A stretch of DNA of 64,000 nucleotides from CAYRHJ01 sp964424105 (GCA_964424105.1 CAYRHJ010000024.1:1-64000); one strand, 5' to 3'; positions 17,694-27,465 are shown, numbered from the stretch's first letter. The notes: generated from the sequence alone by a model not told the origin. Made by a program: numbers and translations.

Positions 17694-17938
17694 TCAATAA
17701 CTTGGACGCGCAGCCCGCGATTAAGTTCCCTGATTCAAAAAGGTTATCGGGCGGGCCGGCATCCGCGATCTGCATCATCGAGACGGGCCCGGGGCGGGTC
17801 AATGACAAATTGCCGCGGCTGCGTTTCACTGGGCGGCGCATTGCGTGAAGGTCGATGAACAACTAGAAATTGGTGCCCGTTGTTGAAGAATCGCTTCGGT
17901 GCACCGAACACAGATAATGAATAGGAGGAGAACTTCCC

Positions 17939-19741
<1,803 letters not shown>

Positions 19742-19760
19742 CGGAGTATCTTGAGCAAAA

Positions 19761-19784
19761 GGCAGGTGCAAGCACCTGCCCTAC
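19761..19784 (+). repeat. REP palindrome 1 (with CTAC/GTAG tetranucleotide)
   Basis: GGCAGGTGCAAGCACCTGCC is a perfect 9-bp hairpin with a 2-nt loop, followed by CTAC (GTAG on the other strand), the REP hallmark recognised by REP-associated transposases. It lies between aspS and the transposase. Confidence 0.88.
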
Positions 19785-19937
19785 GCGTCTGTAGCGATAA
19801 GGCGTAGTATAAAGACCCAAAGGCGTGTGCGGATCAACGAGGCCGTATGGGTGATCAACAAAGGATCGCCCCGGATGAGACACGCCATGGTGGCGATGTT
19901 CGGGATCAGGCTCCGGGGACGAACCAAAACCAGTCCT

Positions 19938-19961
19938 GTAGGGCAGGTGCTTGCACCTGCC
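19938..19961 (-). repeat. REP palindrome 2, inverted, upstream of the transposase
   Basis: GTAG followed by GGCAGGTGCTTGCACCTGCC, the reverse complement of REP 1. It lies 43 bp before the chosen transposase start and is inverted relative to REP 1 and REP 3. Confidence 0.88.
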
Positions 19962-20004
19962 TTGACGAATGGCCGTCAAACCAGCAAGCGGCTATGCTTC
20001 GGCC

Positions 20005-20550
20005 ATGCCAAGATACGTCCGCTGGCGTGAGAAAGGAGCCACGTACTTCTTCACGGTCGTGACCCATGGGAGGCGACGCATCCTTACCGGTCGGATGACG
20101 CGCGGGATGCTCCGGCGAGCATTCGCATCGGTGCGGCGGAGACTTCCGTTTGATCTCTTGGCCTATGTGTTGTTGCCGGACCACTTGCATTGCATCTGGA
20201 TGCTGCCGGATGACGATGACGATTTTCCAACGCGCTGGCGGCAGATCAAGACGGTTTTCACGCGTGCGTACCTCGCCTCGGGCGGTTCCGACAGCGCTGT
20301 GACTCGGAGAAGCCGCACGGAAGGACGTCGCGGTGTGTGGCAACCGCGTTACTGGGAACATCGCATCAGCGATGAGGAAGACTACGTGCGACACCGGGAT
20401 TACATTCATCTGAATCCCGTCCGGCACGGATACGTGGAGCGACCCGAAGACTGGCCGTGGTCGAGCTTCCATCGCCACGTGCGGCTGGGCACGTTGGATC
20501 CACAATGGCCCGGATTGAGCCCGGTCGAGTTGCCGGAGATCAACGAGTGA
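20005..20550 (+). CDS. REP-associated tyrosine transposase (RAYT, Y1_Tnp)
   Basis: A single-strand-acting HUH nuclease of the IS200/IS605-like superfamily that binds and moves REP hairpins. The HUH motif reads LPDHLHCIWMLP (about residues 53-64). The catalytic tyrosine lies in the family box DYVRHRDYIHLNPVRHGYV. The N-terminal RYVRWREKGATYFFTVVT and the WPWSSFHRHV tail are typical. The ATG at 20005 gives 181 residues; an in-frame ATG 36 bases earlier is less likely because it lengthens the protein with atypical residues. Three REP hairpins with GTAG flank it, so it is probably an intact, domesticated REPtron rather than a full insertion sequence. Confidence 0.93.
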   Translation: MPRYVRWREKGATYFFTVVTHGRRRILTGRMTRGMLRRAFASVRRRLPFDLLAYVLLPDHLHCIWMLPDDDDDFPTRWRQIKTVFTRAYLASGGSDSAVTRRSRTEGRRGVWQPRYWEHRISDEEDYVRHRDYIHLNPVRHGYVERPEDWPWSSFHRHVRLGTLDPQWPGLSPVELPEINE

Positions 20551-20570
20551 TCGGGCCAATGTTTGGTGCA

Positions 20571-20594
20571 GGCAGGTGCAAGCACCTGCCCTAC
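20571..20594 (+). repeat. REP palindrome 3, downstream of the transposase
   Basis: Identical to REP 1 over GGCAGGTGCAAGCACCTGCC plus CTAC, 20 bp past the transposase stop. With REP 2 it brackets the gene in opposite orientations. Confidence 0.88.
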
Positions 20595-20622
20595 CGGACT
20601 CACGTTTCGTTTCTGAGAGGTT

Positions 20623-21078
20623 TCATACGAATTGCCGTACCGCGGCGACGGCCAACCGGTCGCATTCCTCGTTTTCCGGATGACCGGCGTGACCCAGCAC
20701 GTGCTCGAACGTCACCTCGTGCGGTTCGCAGGCCGCAACGAGTGCTTGCCAAAGTTCAACGTTTTTCACGGGTTCGCTGTTGGCTTTCGATCCTTTTCGC
20801 CAATTGTTCTTGATCCACTTGGGCATCCACTCGGTCATGCCCCGGGTCACGTACTGACTGTCGGTCACGACGCGTACCGTGGTGGGTCGGGAAAGCGCCC
20901 GCAGGCCCTCAATAACGGCGGCAAGTTCCATTTGGTTGTTCGTTGTATCGGGCGCGCCGCCGGATTTTTTCTTGACCGCCCCCGACGAGACATGTTTCAG
21001 GATGTAGGCCCAGCCGCCCGGTCCGGGATTCCCGCTACAGGCTCCGTCGGTGTATAGAATGACTTCCGGTTCAGGCAT
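20623..21078 (-). CDS. rnhA: Ribonuclease HI
   Basis: Cleaves the RNA strand of RNA-DNA hybrids (R-loops, primer remnants). The DEDD active site is visible: Asp in ILYTDGACSGNPGPGGW, Glu in NNQMELAAVIEGL, Asp in VVTDSQYVTRG and Asp in NEECDRLA, with the His of VLGHAGHPENE between the last two. The basic handle (WIKNNWRKGSKA) is present, as in the E. coli type. The start at 21078 (MPEPEVILYTDG) is preferred; a Met five codons upstream is possible. About 151 residues, normal length. It is 48 bp upstream of the radical SAM gene's end, on the same strand. Confidence 0.96.
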   Translation of the reverse strand: MPEPEVILYTDGACSGNPGPGGWAYILKHVSSGAVKKKSGGAPDTTNNQMELAAVIEGLRALSRPTTVRVVTDSQYVTRGMTEWMPKWIKNNWRKGSKANSEPVKNVELWQALVAACEPHEVTFEHVLGHAGHPENEECDRLAVAAVRQFV

Positions 21079-21141
21079 GTCGAGTTGATACAACCGTCGT
21101 CACCGGGCGGTCAAGCGGCGAAATGCGCGGGGCATCGGTGT

Positions 21142-22968
21142 TCAAGCCGACATGACGGGCAGCGCGGTCAGCCGGCTGGGATCGATTTGCTCAAATACGT
21201 CTTCATATTGGTGTCGCAGGTACGTTTCCGGCGCGCCGCCGTGCAGATGAACCCAGGGGAAAACCTCGTCGGCAGGCCGCTCGCGATGCGCATAAAAACC
21301 AACGTCAACCCCCGCATCGTCAAACGCCCGACGCCAGATTTCCATCTTAAAATGTTCATCCCATCCGTCCAAGCGGGCCCCGTAACGATAGGCCAACTCG
21401 ATCACGACGCTCAACCGCCTGTCCCCACGGGCGAACACCGCCTCCAAAACAGATCGATCGACGTTGTGCATGCGAATCTTGACCGCCGACTTTTGACGGC
21501 CGGCCACCGATCGAAGCCGCCGCCGCACGTCATGAAAATATTCCGGTTGAGGTTGACTCGCCCACTGAAAAGGCGTGAATGGTTTCGGCACCAGCCAACC
21601 CACCGACGCCGTCACCGACGCGGGGCCACCGCGTACCTCGCGACGCTTTTCGCTGACCGCTCGACTCAGCTCGAAAATCCCATCGATGTCTTCCTGGCGC
21701 TCGCCGGGGAATCCGGCCATGAAATAAAGCTTCACGGCTTTCCATCCGGCTTCGTACGCCGCCCGAACGCCGTCCAAAAGATCCCCGTCGGAAACTTTTT
21801 TGCGAATGGCCCGCCGCATATCGTCCTGCGCGGCTTCCACGGCAATCGTCAAGCCGCCCTTGCGCACGGAATTCACCATGAACGGAATGTTGGACAACAT
21901 CTTGTCCACGCGCAGCGACGGCACGGAGATGTTCACGCCGCGGGGGCCAAAGCGCTCGTTGACGCGCCCGGTTAATTCACGCAGTTCCGGATAGTCAGCC
22001 GTCGAGAGCGAGAGCAGGCCCAGTTCCTCGATGCCCGTGCTCCAATACATCCGCTCAGCCATTTCGAGAATCTGATCCACCGTCCGCAATCGCAGAGGCC
22101 GCTTGGTATATCCGGCGTGGCAGAATCGGCAACGCTGCGGACAACCGCGCATGATCTCGATGGCGATCCGATCGTGCACGACTTGGGTATAGGGAATCAG
22201 GGGGTCGAGCGGAAACGGAGCTTGATCGAAATCCGGCGTCTGGCAGCGTTCAATTCTAGGGCGATACGCATCCGACTTCGGGGCGATGGAATCGACCGTC
22301 CCATTGTCAGCGTAGCGAACGTCATAGCCCGAGGGCACATACGCCCAATCGAAGGACCGCGCGAAATGTTCCAACATGTCTCGTCGCCGAACTCCGCCGG
22401 CCTTCATCTCGGCGTACGAAGCCAACAGCGACCGCATCGACTCCTCTCCGTCGCCCAATACGACCAGGTCCACGAAGTCCGCCACCGGCTCGGGATTGTC
22501 CGCCTGCGGACCGCCGACCACGATCAGCGGATGGGAATCGTCCCGATCGGCCGACCGCAACGGAATGTTGGCGAGATCGAGCATGGCCAGCAGGCCCGTG
22601 AAACACATTTCATATTGCAAGGAAATCGCAAATAGGTCGCAGTCCGCGACCGGTTGACGAGTATCCCACGTAAACAAGGGAATCTGCCGGGAACGCATGA
22701 TGTTTTCGGCGTCGGGCAGCGGCAGATACACCCGTTCCGCACAAACCCCGTCGGTGTGATTACAAAGCCAATACAGAATCTGACAGCCCAGATGGCTCAT
22801 CCCAATGGTGTAGGTATCAGGAAAACCGACGACAACGCGCACGCGGGCCCGCTCCCAATCCCCGCGGTTGGCGAGTTGATTGATCTCGCCGCCGATGTAT
22901 TGGCTGGGCTGCCGCACGAATGGCAGCAACTCCGCGCTCACCCGGTCTTGCAATGACTGATGCAACAC
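21142..22968 (-). CDS. B12-binding-type radical SAM protein (TIGR03960-like)
   Basis: About 608 residues. An N-terminal half resembling cobalamin-binding domains (VVVGFPDTYTIGMSHLGCQIL, LIVVGGPQADNPEPVADFVD, VVLGDGEES) is followed by a radical SAM barrel. The cluster motif is RGCPQRCRFCHAGYTKRP, CxxxCxxC type. Later phrases VEAAQDDMRRAIRKKV, AVKLYFMAGFPGE and PKPFTPFQWASQP match the family often found near ribosomal protein L21 and RNase G genes and often fused to DUF2344, which is absent here. The substrate is unknown to me. The start is GTG at 22968. The next gene downstream on this strand is rnhA. Confidence 0.92.
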   Translation of the reverse strand: MLHQSLQDRVSAELLPFVRQPSQYIGGEINQLANRGDWERARVRVVVGFPDTYTIGMSHLGCQILYWLCNHTDGVCAERVYLPLPDAENIMRSRQIPLFTWDTRQPVADCDLFAISLQYEMCFTGLLAMLDLANIPLRSADRDDSHPLIVVGGPQADNPEPVADFVDLVVLGDGEESMRSLLASYAEMKAGGVRRRDMLEHFARSFDWAYVPSGYDVRYADNGTVDSIAPKSDAYRPRIERCQTPDFDQAPFPLDPLIPYTQVVHDRIAIEIMRGCPQRCRFCHAGYTKRPLRLRTVDQILEMAERMYWSTGIEELGLLSLSTADYPELRELTGRVNERFGPRGVNISVPSLRVDKMLSNIPFMVNSVRKGGLTIAVEAAQDDMRRAIRKKVSDGDLLDGVRAAYEAGWKAVKLYFMAGFPGERQEDIDGIFELSRAVSEKRREVRGGPASVTASVGWLVPKPFTPFQWASQPQPEYFHDVRRRLRSVAGRQKSAVKIRMHNVDRSVLEAVFARGDRRLSVVIELAYRYGARLDGWDEHFKMEIWRRAFDDAGVDVGFYAHRERPADEVFPWVHLHGGAPETYLRHQYEDVFEQIDPSRLTALPVMSA

Positions 22969-23151
22969 GTTGAATCGTTCCCCCTGCCGCGTTGCGGAGT
23001 CTGGAAAACGTTCACAACCCGCTCGATCATCCGTTTCCGCGACAAGCTGATTCTACGCAAAAACGCCGGCCTTGTCACCCGAACAAATCGGACCCCATCG
23101 ACGCGGGCTGTTGTTGTACCGTGTCCTCGCAAGACCTAAACTTCACCGGTC

Positions 23152-24015
23152 ATGATGAAGCCCCACCCTGTCCATCGACTTCGCGTTATATTTCGTGTTG
23201 GCCGTTTCACGCGTCGTGGGCTTACCGCTGTGGAGTTGGGCGCCGTCATCGTGATCATTGCGATCGCCCTCGCGATCCTCATACCTGCCGTCAAAAGGTT
23301 GATTCAACGCACGTCCGCCCTGACGTGCTCCCAGCAATTACGTACGATTTATCGTGCCTGCGACTCCTACCAGCTTGAATACGGAGATTGGCTGCCGGAC
23401 ATGGCTACGCTCGATTCGGAATGGTCGCTCCAGTCCCCGCCATCGACATGGTTCACACACCTCCCGCCTCAATACGTAGCGGACTTGTCCATGTTGATTT
23501 GTCCGGCTGACCCAGCCCGACCGCTTATCGACTTGGATCTACCGTTGGATCAACGACCTGACCCCCACAACGCTTCAAGCTATGGAATGAATAGCCTGCT
23601 TCCTATCTTGGGTTTGACGAACTTCCGGTCCGCCCCTTCCGAACGGCCGGCGGAAACGATCCTGCTCGCTGACATGGGACCCGATCACGCGCTGGCGTTG
23701 GTTCAAACGATTGACGGTCTCGGGCGATCACACGGTTGGCTGCCGTGGGACGACCGGTTCATCCCCGCGGAGGCTGGCCTGACGCATTCCTGGTTGACTG
23801 ACAGGCATTTTGGACACATTAACGTTCAAAGCATGGACGGGGCTGTCCACCTCGTTCGGACGAGCGAGATGAAGATCGAGCGGATACGATCCTATTACGG
23901 CGACTGTGCAGCCGGCAAGTGTCCGCTGTGCAAGCCGCTGTCTGTGCCGCACTATTCGTTCGCGTCAGACCGGTTGTTCTGGTGGACGGGGGAATTGCCT
24001 GTTGGAAACCCATGA
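23152..24015 (+). CDS. Secreted protein with type IV pilin-like N-terminus
   Basis: The N-terminus reads RRGLTAVELGAVIVIIAIAL: a basic leader, Gly-Leu cleavage site, Glu at +5 and a hydrophobic helix, the prepilin peptidase pattern. The remaining 240 residues resemble the abundant planctomycete pseudopilin-like proteins with a beta-sandwich and Cys pairs (LTCSQQLRTIYRACDSYQLEYG; CPADPARP; CAAGKCPLCKP). The Tad-like genes at 3-7 kb belong to a different system, and no prepilin peptidase is in the window. 287 residues. It is followed 60 bp later by a membrane zinc-ribbon gene on the same strand, which may be cotranscribed. Confidence 0.8.
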   Translation: MMKPHPVHRLRVIFRVGRFTRRGLTAVELGAVIVIIAIALAILIPAVKRLIQRTSALTCSQQLRTIYRACDSYQLEYGDWLPDMATLDSEWSLQSPPSTWFTHLPPQYVADLSMLICPADPARPLIDLDLPLDQRPDPHNASSYGMNSLLPILGLTNFRSAPSERPAETILLADMGPDHALALVQTIDGLGRSHGWLPWDDRFIPAEAGLTHSWLTDRHFGHINVQSMDGAVHLVRTSEMKIERIRSYYGDCAAGKCPLCKPLSVPHYSFASDRLFWWTGELPVGNP

Positions 24016-24075
24016 ACATTCGAATTTCGCATCAACGATCAGGCGATTGGACCTCTTGAAAGGGGACGGGGTTCC

Positions 24076-24561
24076 GTGATCAGTTCGCAATTCAGTGACG
24101 ATACGAACCGAAGTGCCGACCGAATGGGTCGCCGGACGGGTCGGACCGCGATAGACAGTTTTGCTGCGGCCTGCCTGGTGGGCATGGGTCTGCTGTCGTT
24201 TTGGTCGGTGAGCCGCCCGCAACCCGTGACACCGGCTGTGCAACGTCATCTGTCCGATGTTCAAGTTCAGTTCCGCTGCCCCGATGGTCATGAATTCACG
24301 CGATCCGGCAGAATCAACCGCCCGAAATGCCCGGAATGCGAGCGCGAGTCAGACACGGCCGTCACCTACTATTGTCCAGAACATGGTGAACTCCGCGCAC
24401 TGATTCGGTTCGTCAGAATCGCAACGGAACCTGAGCGCGTTTCCGCGGTCAGTTTTCGATTTCGCATTTGGACGCCTGTGACAGGGCAGATTCGGTGCCC
24501 GGATTGCGGGTTGTCGCTGCGTGCCAAGAAAGTCAACCCGTTCGCCCATCAGTTGGAATAG
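24076..24561 (+). CDS. Membrane-anchored zinc-ribbon protein, function unknown
   Basis: 161 residues from a GTG at 24076 with AAAGGGG upstream. One membrane helix (about 27-45, AAACLVGMGLLSFWSV) precedes a domain with paired ligands: FRCPDGHEF, then PKCPECE, then YYCPEHGEL, then IRCPDCGLS. Such CPxC/CPxH sets bind zinc, but the family is unknown to me. It follows the pilin-like gene and could be its partner. The inverted repeat GCCGAAGT/ACTTCGGC at 24574-24611, just after the stop, may serve as a terminator although no T run follows. Confidence 0.68.
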   Translation: MISSQFSDDTNRSADRMGRRTGRTAIDSFAAACLVGMGLLSFWSVSRPQPVTPAVQRHLSDVQVQFRCPDGHEFTRSGRINRPKCPECERESDTAVTYYCPEHGELRALIRFVRIATEPERVSAVSFRFRIWTPVTGQIRCPDCGLSLRAKKVNPFAHQLE

Positions 24562-24639
24562 CGTGACGTTTCCGCCGAAGTCAACGATCTGTCGAATATC
24601 GGTACTTCGGCTTGTGATAACAAACTAGGGGTTTTCGGC

Positions 24640-24691
24640 ACACGCTGACAAAAACTGACATCGAATTCAGTTTTTAGTCAACGAGGCGTGT
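24640..24691. promoter_or_regulatory. Nested inverted repeat, possible terminator or operator
   Basis: ACACGC-TGAC-AAAAACTGA pairs with TCAGTTTTT-A-GTCA-(ACGAG)-GCGTGT around an 8-nt loop: 19 paired bases with one bulge and one side loop. The T tract lies within the stem, so it could terminate in either direction or bind a protein. Confidence 0.6.
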
Positions 24692-24791
24692 TACCAACAC
24701 TTTCAGGAATTAAGCGTACCGTTTATCTGGTTGGCGTGTCCTTGTTGGCGTTGTTTTGGGCTTGTTTCAGTACATCCAAACGGCGACTTTA

Positions 24792-24844
24792 ATGCCAAGA
24801 TTCTGGCATCTTTTTGCATCACCAGCCGAAATCTGGTGTATACT
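24792..24844 (+). promoter_or_regulatory. Promoter with a dyad operator filling a 19-bp spacer (MerR-like layout)
   Basis: TTGCAT (24814-24819) and TATACT (24839-24844) are 19 bp apart. The spacer is exactly the dyad CACCAG-CCGAAAT-CTGGTG. A second dyad, ATGCCA-AGATTC-TGGCAT, abuts at 24792-24809 and is followed by CTTTTTG, so it could alternatively be a weak terminator. Long spacers carrying a dyad are known for MerR-family regulators, which underwind such promoters. No regulator gene of that family is in the window. Confidence 0.5.
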
Positions 24845-25228
24845 ATGGGCGTAGGGAAGCGGTGGGTGTCTGCCCGTGGAGCGTGGACCCGGCTGCGAAT
24901 CACACCCCTCCCGAAACATTCCCATTGGGATCGGTCATAGGCCGAACCTGATCCAACGACAATCTTGACCTATAGGCGGAAGTTGCCGACCGCGGTTGCG
25001 TTTCGCGCCCGGCGTGGGCGTGCAGCAGAACATCCGCGGGCGCGTAGGGCGCGGAAATGCGCCTTGTCCAGGTCAGCGTTGCGTGCGGGCGGCTGAAAGG
25101 AGTCGTTCAGATGCGTTAGACAATTGCCGGTTTGAATGTGTCGGTTTTTGCCAGATAGATGTTTGATGTTTGAGAAGAGTTGATTGAAACGCGCTAACCA
25201 GGCGCATCAAGTGGAAGGAATTCTGTTT

Positions 25229-25648
25229 ATGAGCACCAAGAGTTTGACGGTTTCAGTTTTGGCGATTGTGGCTGCGTTACTAGTTTTCCTCGGCCCCTTG
25301 GCCGCCCAGGATCGCCCGGGGATGAACCGCCCCACCATGGGCAAGGAAGTCACCTTGAGCGGACAGGTTGTCGACCTGCATTGTTTTATGACAGGGCAGT
25401 TTCCGTCGGCTGATCGTGCAAAATGCACTGCCGACTGCATCCGCAGCGGCGTGCCGGCGGCGTTGAGCACGGATTCGGGCGTGTATGTCCTGGGACAGGG
25501 TCCGACCGGTCCGGCCAAGGCATTGACCGCGCACGCGTTCCAAAACGTCGACATCGTCGGCAAGGTTTTTGAAAAGGGCGGCGTTCGATACGTGGACATC
25601 ACGTCGATTACGCCCGCCAACGATGACGAGCCGGCAGACCAGGACTAG
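25229..25648 (+). CDS. Small secreted Cys-containing protein, function unknown
   Basis: 139 residues from the ATG at 25229, preceded by GGAAGGA. A signal peptide (VSVLAIVAALLVFLGPLAAQ) is followed by a compact beta-rich domain: KEVTLSGQVVDLHCFMTG, then AKCTADCIRSGVPAAL, then GVYVLGQGPTG and VDIVGKVFEKGGVRYVDIT. The C...C...C-x-x-G-x-P pattern within an OB-like strand order recurs in small bacterial secreted proteins suspected of binding metal, but I cannot name the family. It follows the long structured region with the MerR-like promoter, so metal-dependent expression is a speculation worth recording. Confidence 0.72.
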   Translation: MSTKSLTVSVLAIVAALLVFLGPLAAQDRPGMNRPTMGKEVTLSGQVVDLHCFMTGQFPSADRAKCTADCIRSGVPAALSTDSGVYVLGQGPTGPAKALTAHAFQNVDIVGKVFEKGGVRYVDITSITPANDDEPADQD

Positions 25649-25792
25649 GCATGATCGAGCGGGAATCCGGAACGGTTCTTGCCTTTCGGTTCCCGAATTG
25701 GATCAAGATCAATTTCACCGCTGTGTAGGCGGTGATATGTCGGTTGGGGTTCGGTTGAAACTGAACCCACGAATAATGAAGGAGCAATGGTA

Positions 25793-25948
25793 ATGGCAAC
25801 CAATTCAATGCCAGGTAAGGGTGGATCGAAGACTCCGGCTTCCAGTAAGCCACAAACGACGAGCACGCCGGGCGCCAAGCCAGCGACACCGGGCACGTCC
25901 AGCGGCAAGCCCGCGTCGCCGCCCTCGTCAAAACCGATTCGCAAGTAA
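25793..25948 (+). CDS. Possible 51-residue Ser/Thr/Pro/Lys-rich small protein
   Basis: An ATG at 25793 with AGGAG eight to nine bases upstream opens 51 codons: composition is mostly Ser, Pro, Lys, Thr and Gly, with net positive charge, ending K-P-I-R-K. There is no hydrophobic segment. It lies 144 bp after the secreted protein and just before a hairpin at 25987. Low complexity makes coding potential hard to judge, but the ribosome site and unbroken frame argue for it. Confidence 0.42.
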   Translation: MATNSMPGKGGSKTPASSKPQTTSTPGAKPATPGTSSGKPASPPSSKPIRK

Positions 25949-26402
25949 CCATCCTAGCCCTCGGGGCTTGAGAATTTGATGGGTAGCAAGGAGCGGACGA
26001 GATTCAACCGGATCTCCGTTCGCTCCTTTGCGTTTCCAGGGTTGAAATCAACCGGCACCTGTGACTTTCAAGCGGTCGCCCGGCTCGTTGACTTCGGGTT
26101 CGGGGCACGCTACTCTAGTCGGCCTCGGCCATGATTGGCTGATGCTGACGAACACCCGGGATTCACGGGGCGGTCAGGATGACCTGACGACGGGCCTGCC
26201 TTTTCGCGGCGGAAGGCTCGAGCCTCAAACCCGGGCGGTCCAAGCCGGACCGATGCCGCGGCCCGTCGCGTGGCTTGTAACGTTCGTATAGTTAATAGAT
26301 TGCGCTCGAGGTGCTTTAACCGGCTCTTCGGCTTTTGATGAAGCGGGGCGGCTTTTTTGCGCCGTGGGTACTCGTGACCGGCCGCGATCGCCCTGCGGGG
26401 TT
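25949..26402. other. Intergenic region before tRNA-Gln with a terminator-like hairpin
   Basis: No gene seen. CAAGGAGCG...ACG...AGA (25987-26002) pairs with TCT...CGT...CGCTCCTTTG (26013-26030), a probable terminator for the preceding small genes. A tiny perfect palindrome, GGTTGA-AA-TCAACC, follows near 26040. I found no convincing promoter for the tRNA-glmU unit. Confidence 0.5.
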
Positions 26403-26474
26403 TACCCGGTGGTGTAATCGGTAACACACCAGGTTTTGGTCCTGGTATTCCAGGTTCGAGTCCTGGCCGGGTAG
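26403..26474 (+). tRNA. tRNA-Gln (anticodon TTG)
   Basis: The acceptor stem TACCCGG (26403-26409) pairs with CCGGGTA (26467-26473) and the discriminator is G. The anticodon stem CCAGG/CCTGG holds the loop TTTTGGT with anticodon TTG (reads CAA, and CAG by wobble). The T arm is CCAGG-TTCGAGT-CCTGG. CCA is not encoded. The 3' end is 4 nt before an in-frame ATG of the next gene, so tRNA maturation would trim the leader of that mRNA. Confidence 0.97.
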
Positions 26475-26487
26475 TGAGATGAATTTA

Positions 26488-27465
26488 ATGGCTGAACGGG
26501 CGGCCATCATCTTGGCGGCAGGCAAGAGCACTCGTATGCGGAGTGATCTAGCCAAGGTTTTGCATGAGGTCTGCGGCCAACCGATTTTGGAATATGTGAT
26601 TGGGGCTTGTGAGACGGTTGGCGTGAGTCGACTGGTGATCGTTGTCGGACATGGCAAAGAGGCGGTCAAGCATAGGTTTTGCGACCGGCGAAACATTACG
26701 TGGATCGAGCAGGCTGAACAGAAGGGGACGGGACATGCTGCGTTGGTTTGCGAATCGGAGTTGGGCCAGTTTCGTGGACCCATCCTGGTGATCGCAGGAG
26801 ATATGCCCTTGGTCCGCCCGGACGCGATACAGATGCTCTTGGATCACCAGGAGAATTCCGCCGCGGGTGTGACATTGGCTAGCTCGATGTTCGACAATCC
26901 GACGGGTTACGGACGCATCGTGCGTGACGAATCGCGGAGGTTGTCCGGCATCGTGGAAGAGGTTGATTGTAGTCCGGAGCAGAAGGCGATATCCGAAGTG
27001 AACATCAGTTACTATTGTTTCGACGGGCGGCGCCTGTTCGATACGCTGCATCAATTGAGGCCGAACAACGCCAAGGGCGAGTATTACATCACAGACGCGG
27101 TGCGTATCATGATTGACAACGGTCACGGGGCCGAGGCGATGTCCGCGGTGCCGCAGGCGGACGCCGAGGGCATCAATTCGCGGGCCGATCTGGCTAGGGT
27201 AAACGGGTTGATGCAACGTCGCATCCAAGAAAGCTGGATGAACCAAGGGGTCACGATCATCGACCCCACAAGTACGTGGATCGAGGCGGGTTGTGAAATC
27301 GGGACGGATACAACGATCCACCCGTTCAGTCACGTTGGCACGGGCGTCCGTTTGGGTAGCGGGTGTCGAGTGGGACCTTTTGCGCACGTCGCGGCGGGCG
27401 AGAGGATTCTCGACAACGCCGTGATCGGACCGGTCTTCGCCGCGGAAACCAGCGTGTCATCATGA
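26488..27465 (+). CDS. glmU: GlmU-type UDP-GlcNAc pyrophosphorylase lacking the acetyltransferase half
   Basis: The uridyltransferase domain is complete: AAIILAAGKSTRMRSDLAKVL at the start, QKGTGHAA, VIAGDMPLVRP, GYGRIV and NISYYCFDG. The left-handed helix begins (IDPTSTWIEAGCEIG) but the protein ends soon after GCRVGPFAHV, about 325 residues against the usual 450. The acetyltransferase active-site region lies beyond this point and is missing, and no second frame restores it because prs follows by overlap. It should make UDP-GlcNAc from GlcNAc-1-P but depend on another enzyme for acetylation. An ATG at 26479, 4 nt after the tRNA, is an alternative start. Confidence 0.92.
   Translation: MAERAAIILAAGKSTRMRSDLAKVLHEVCGQPILEYVIGACETVGVSRLVIVVGHGKEAVKHRFCDRRNITWIEQAEQKGTGHAALVCESELGQFRGPILVIAGDMPLVRPDAIQMLLDHQENSAAGVTLASSMFDNPTGYGRIVRDESRRLSGIVEEVDCSPEQKAISEVNISYYCFDGRRLFDTLHQLRPNNAKGEYYITDAVRIMIDNGHGAEAMSAVPQADAEGINSRADLARVNGLMQRRIQESWMNQGVTIIDPTSTWIEAGCEIGTDTTIHPFSHVGTGVRLGSGCRVGPFAHVAAGERILDNAVIGPVFAAETSVSS

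Larger units (their letters stand above)
24562..25228. other. Long structured non-coding region
   Basis: 667 bp without a credible gene, rich in dyad symmetry: 24574-24611, the 52-bp nested repeat at 24640-24691, the dyad 24792-24809 and the promoter dyad 24820-24838. Beyond 24845 the sequence is G+C-rich and can form several stems (GTGGGTGT with ACACCCC, for example). It could be a long leader of the following gene or a separate small RNA. I checked for RNase P RNA, tmRNA, SRP RNA and TPP motifs without success. Confidence 0.55.

Noticed and set aside
24850..25180. RNase P RNA, tmRNA, SRP RNA or TPP riboswitch
   Set aside because: The diagnostic motifs of each were looked for; only a short ACCTGATC match to TPP was seen, in the wrong context and order.
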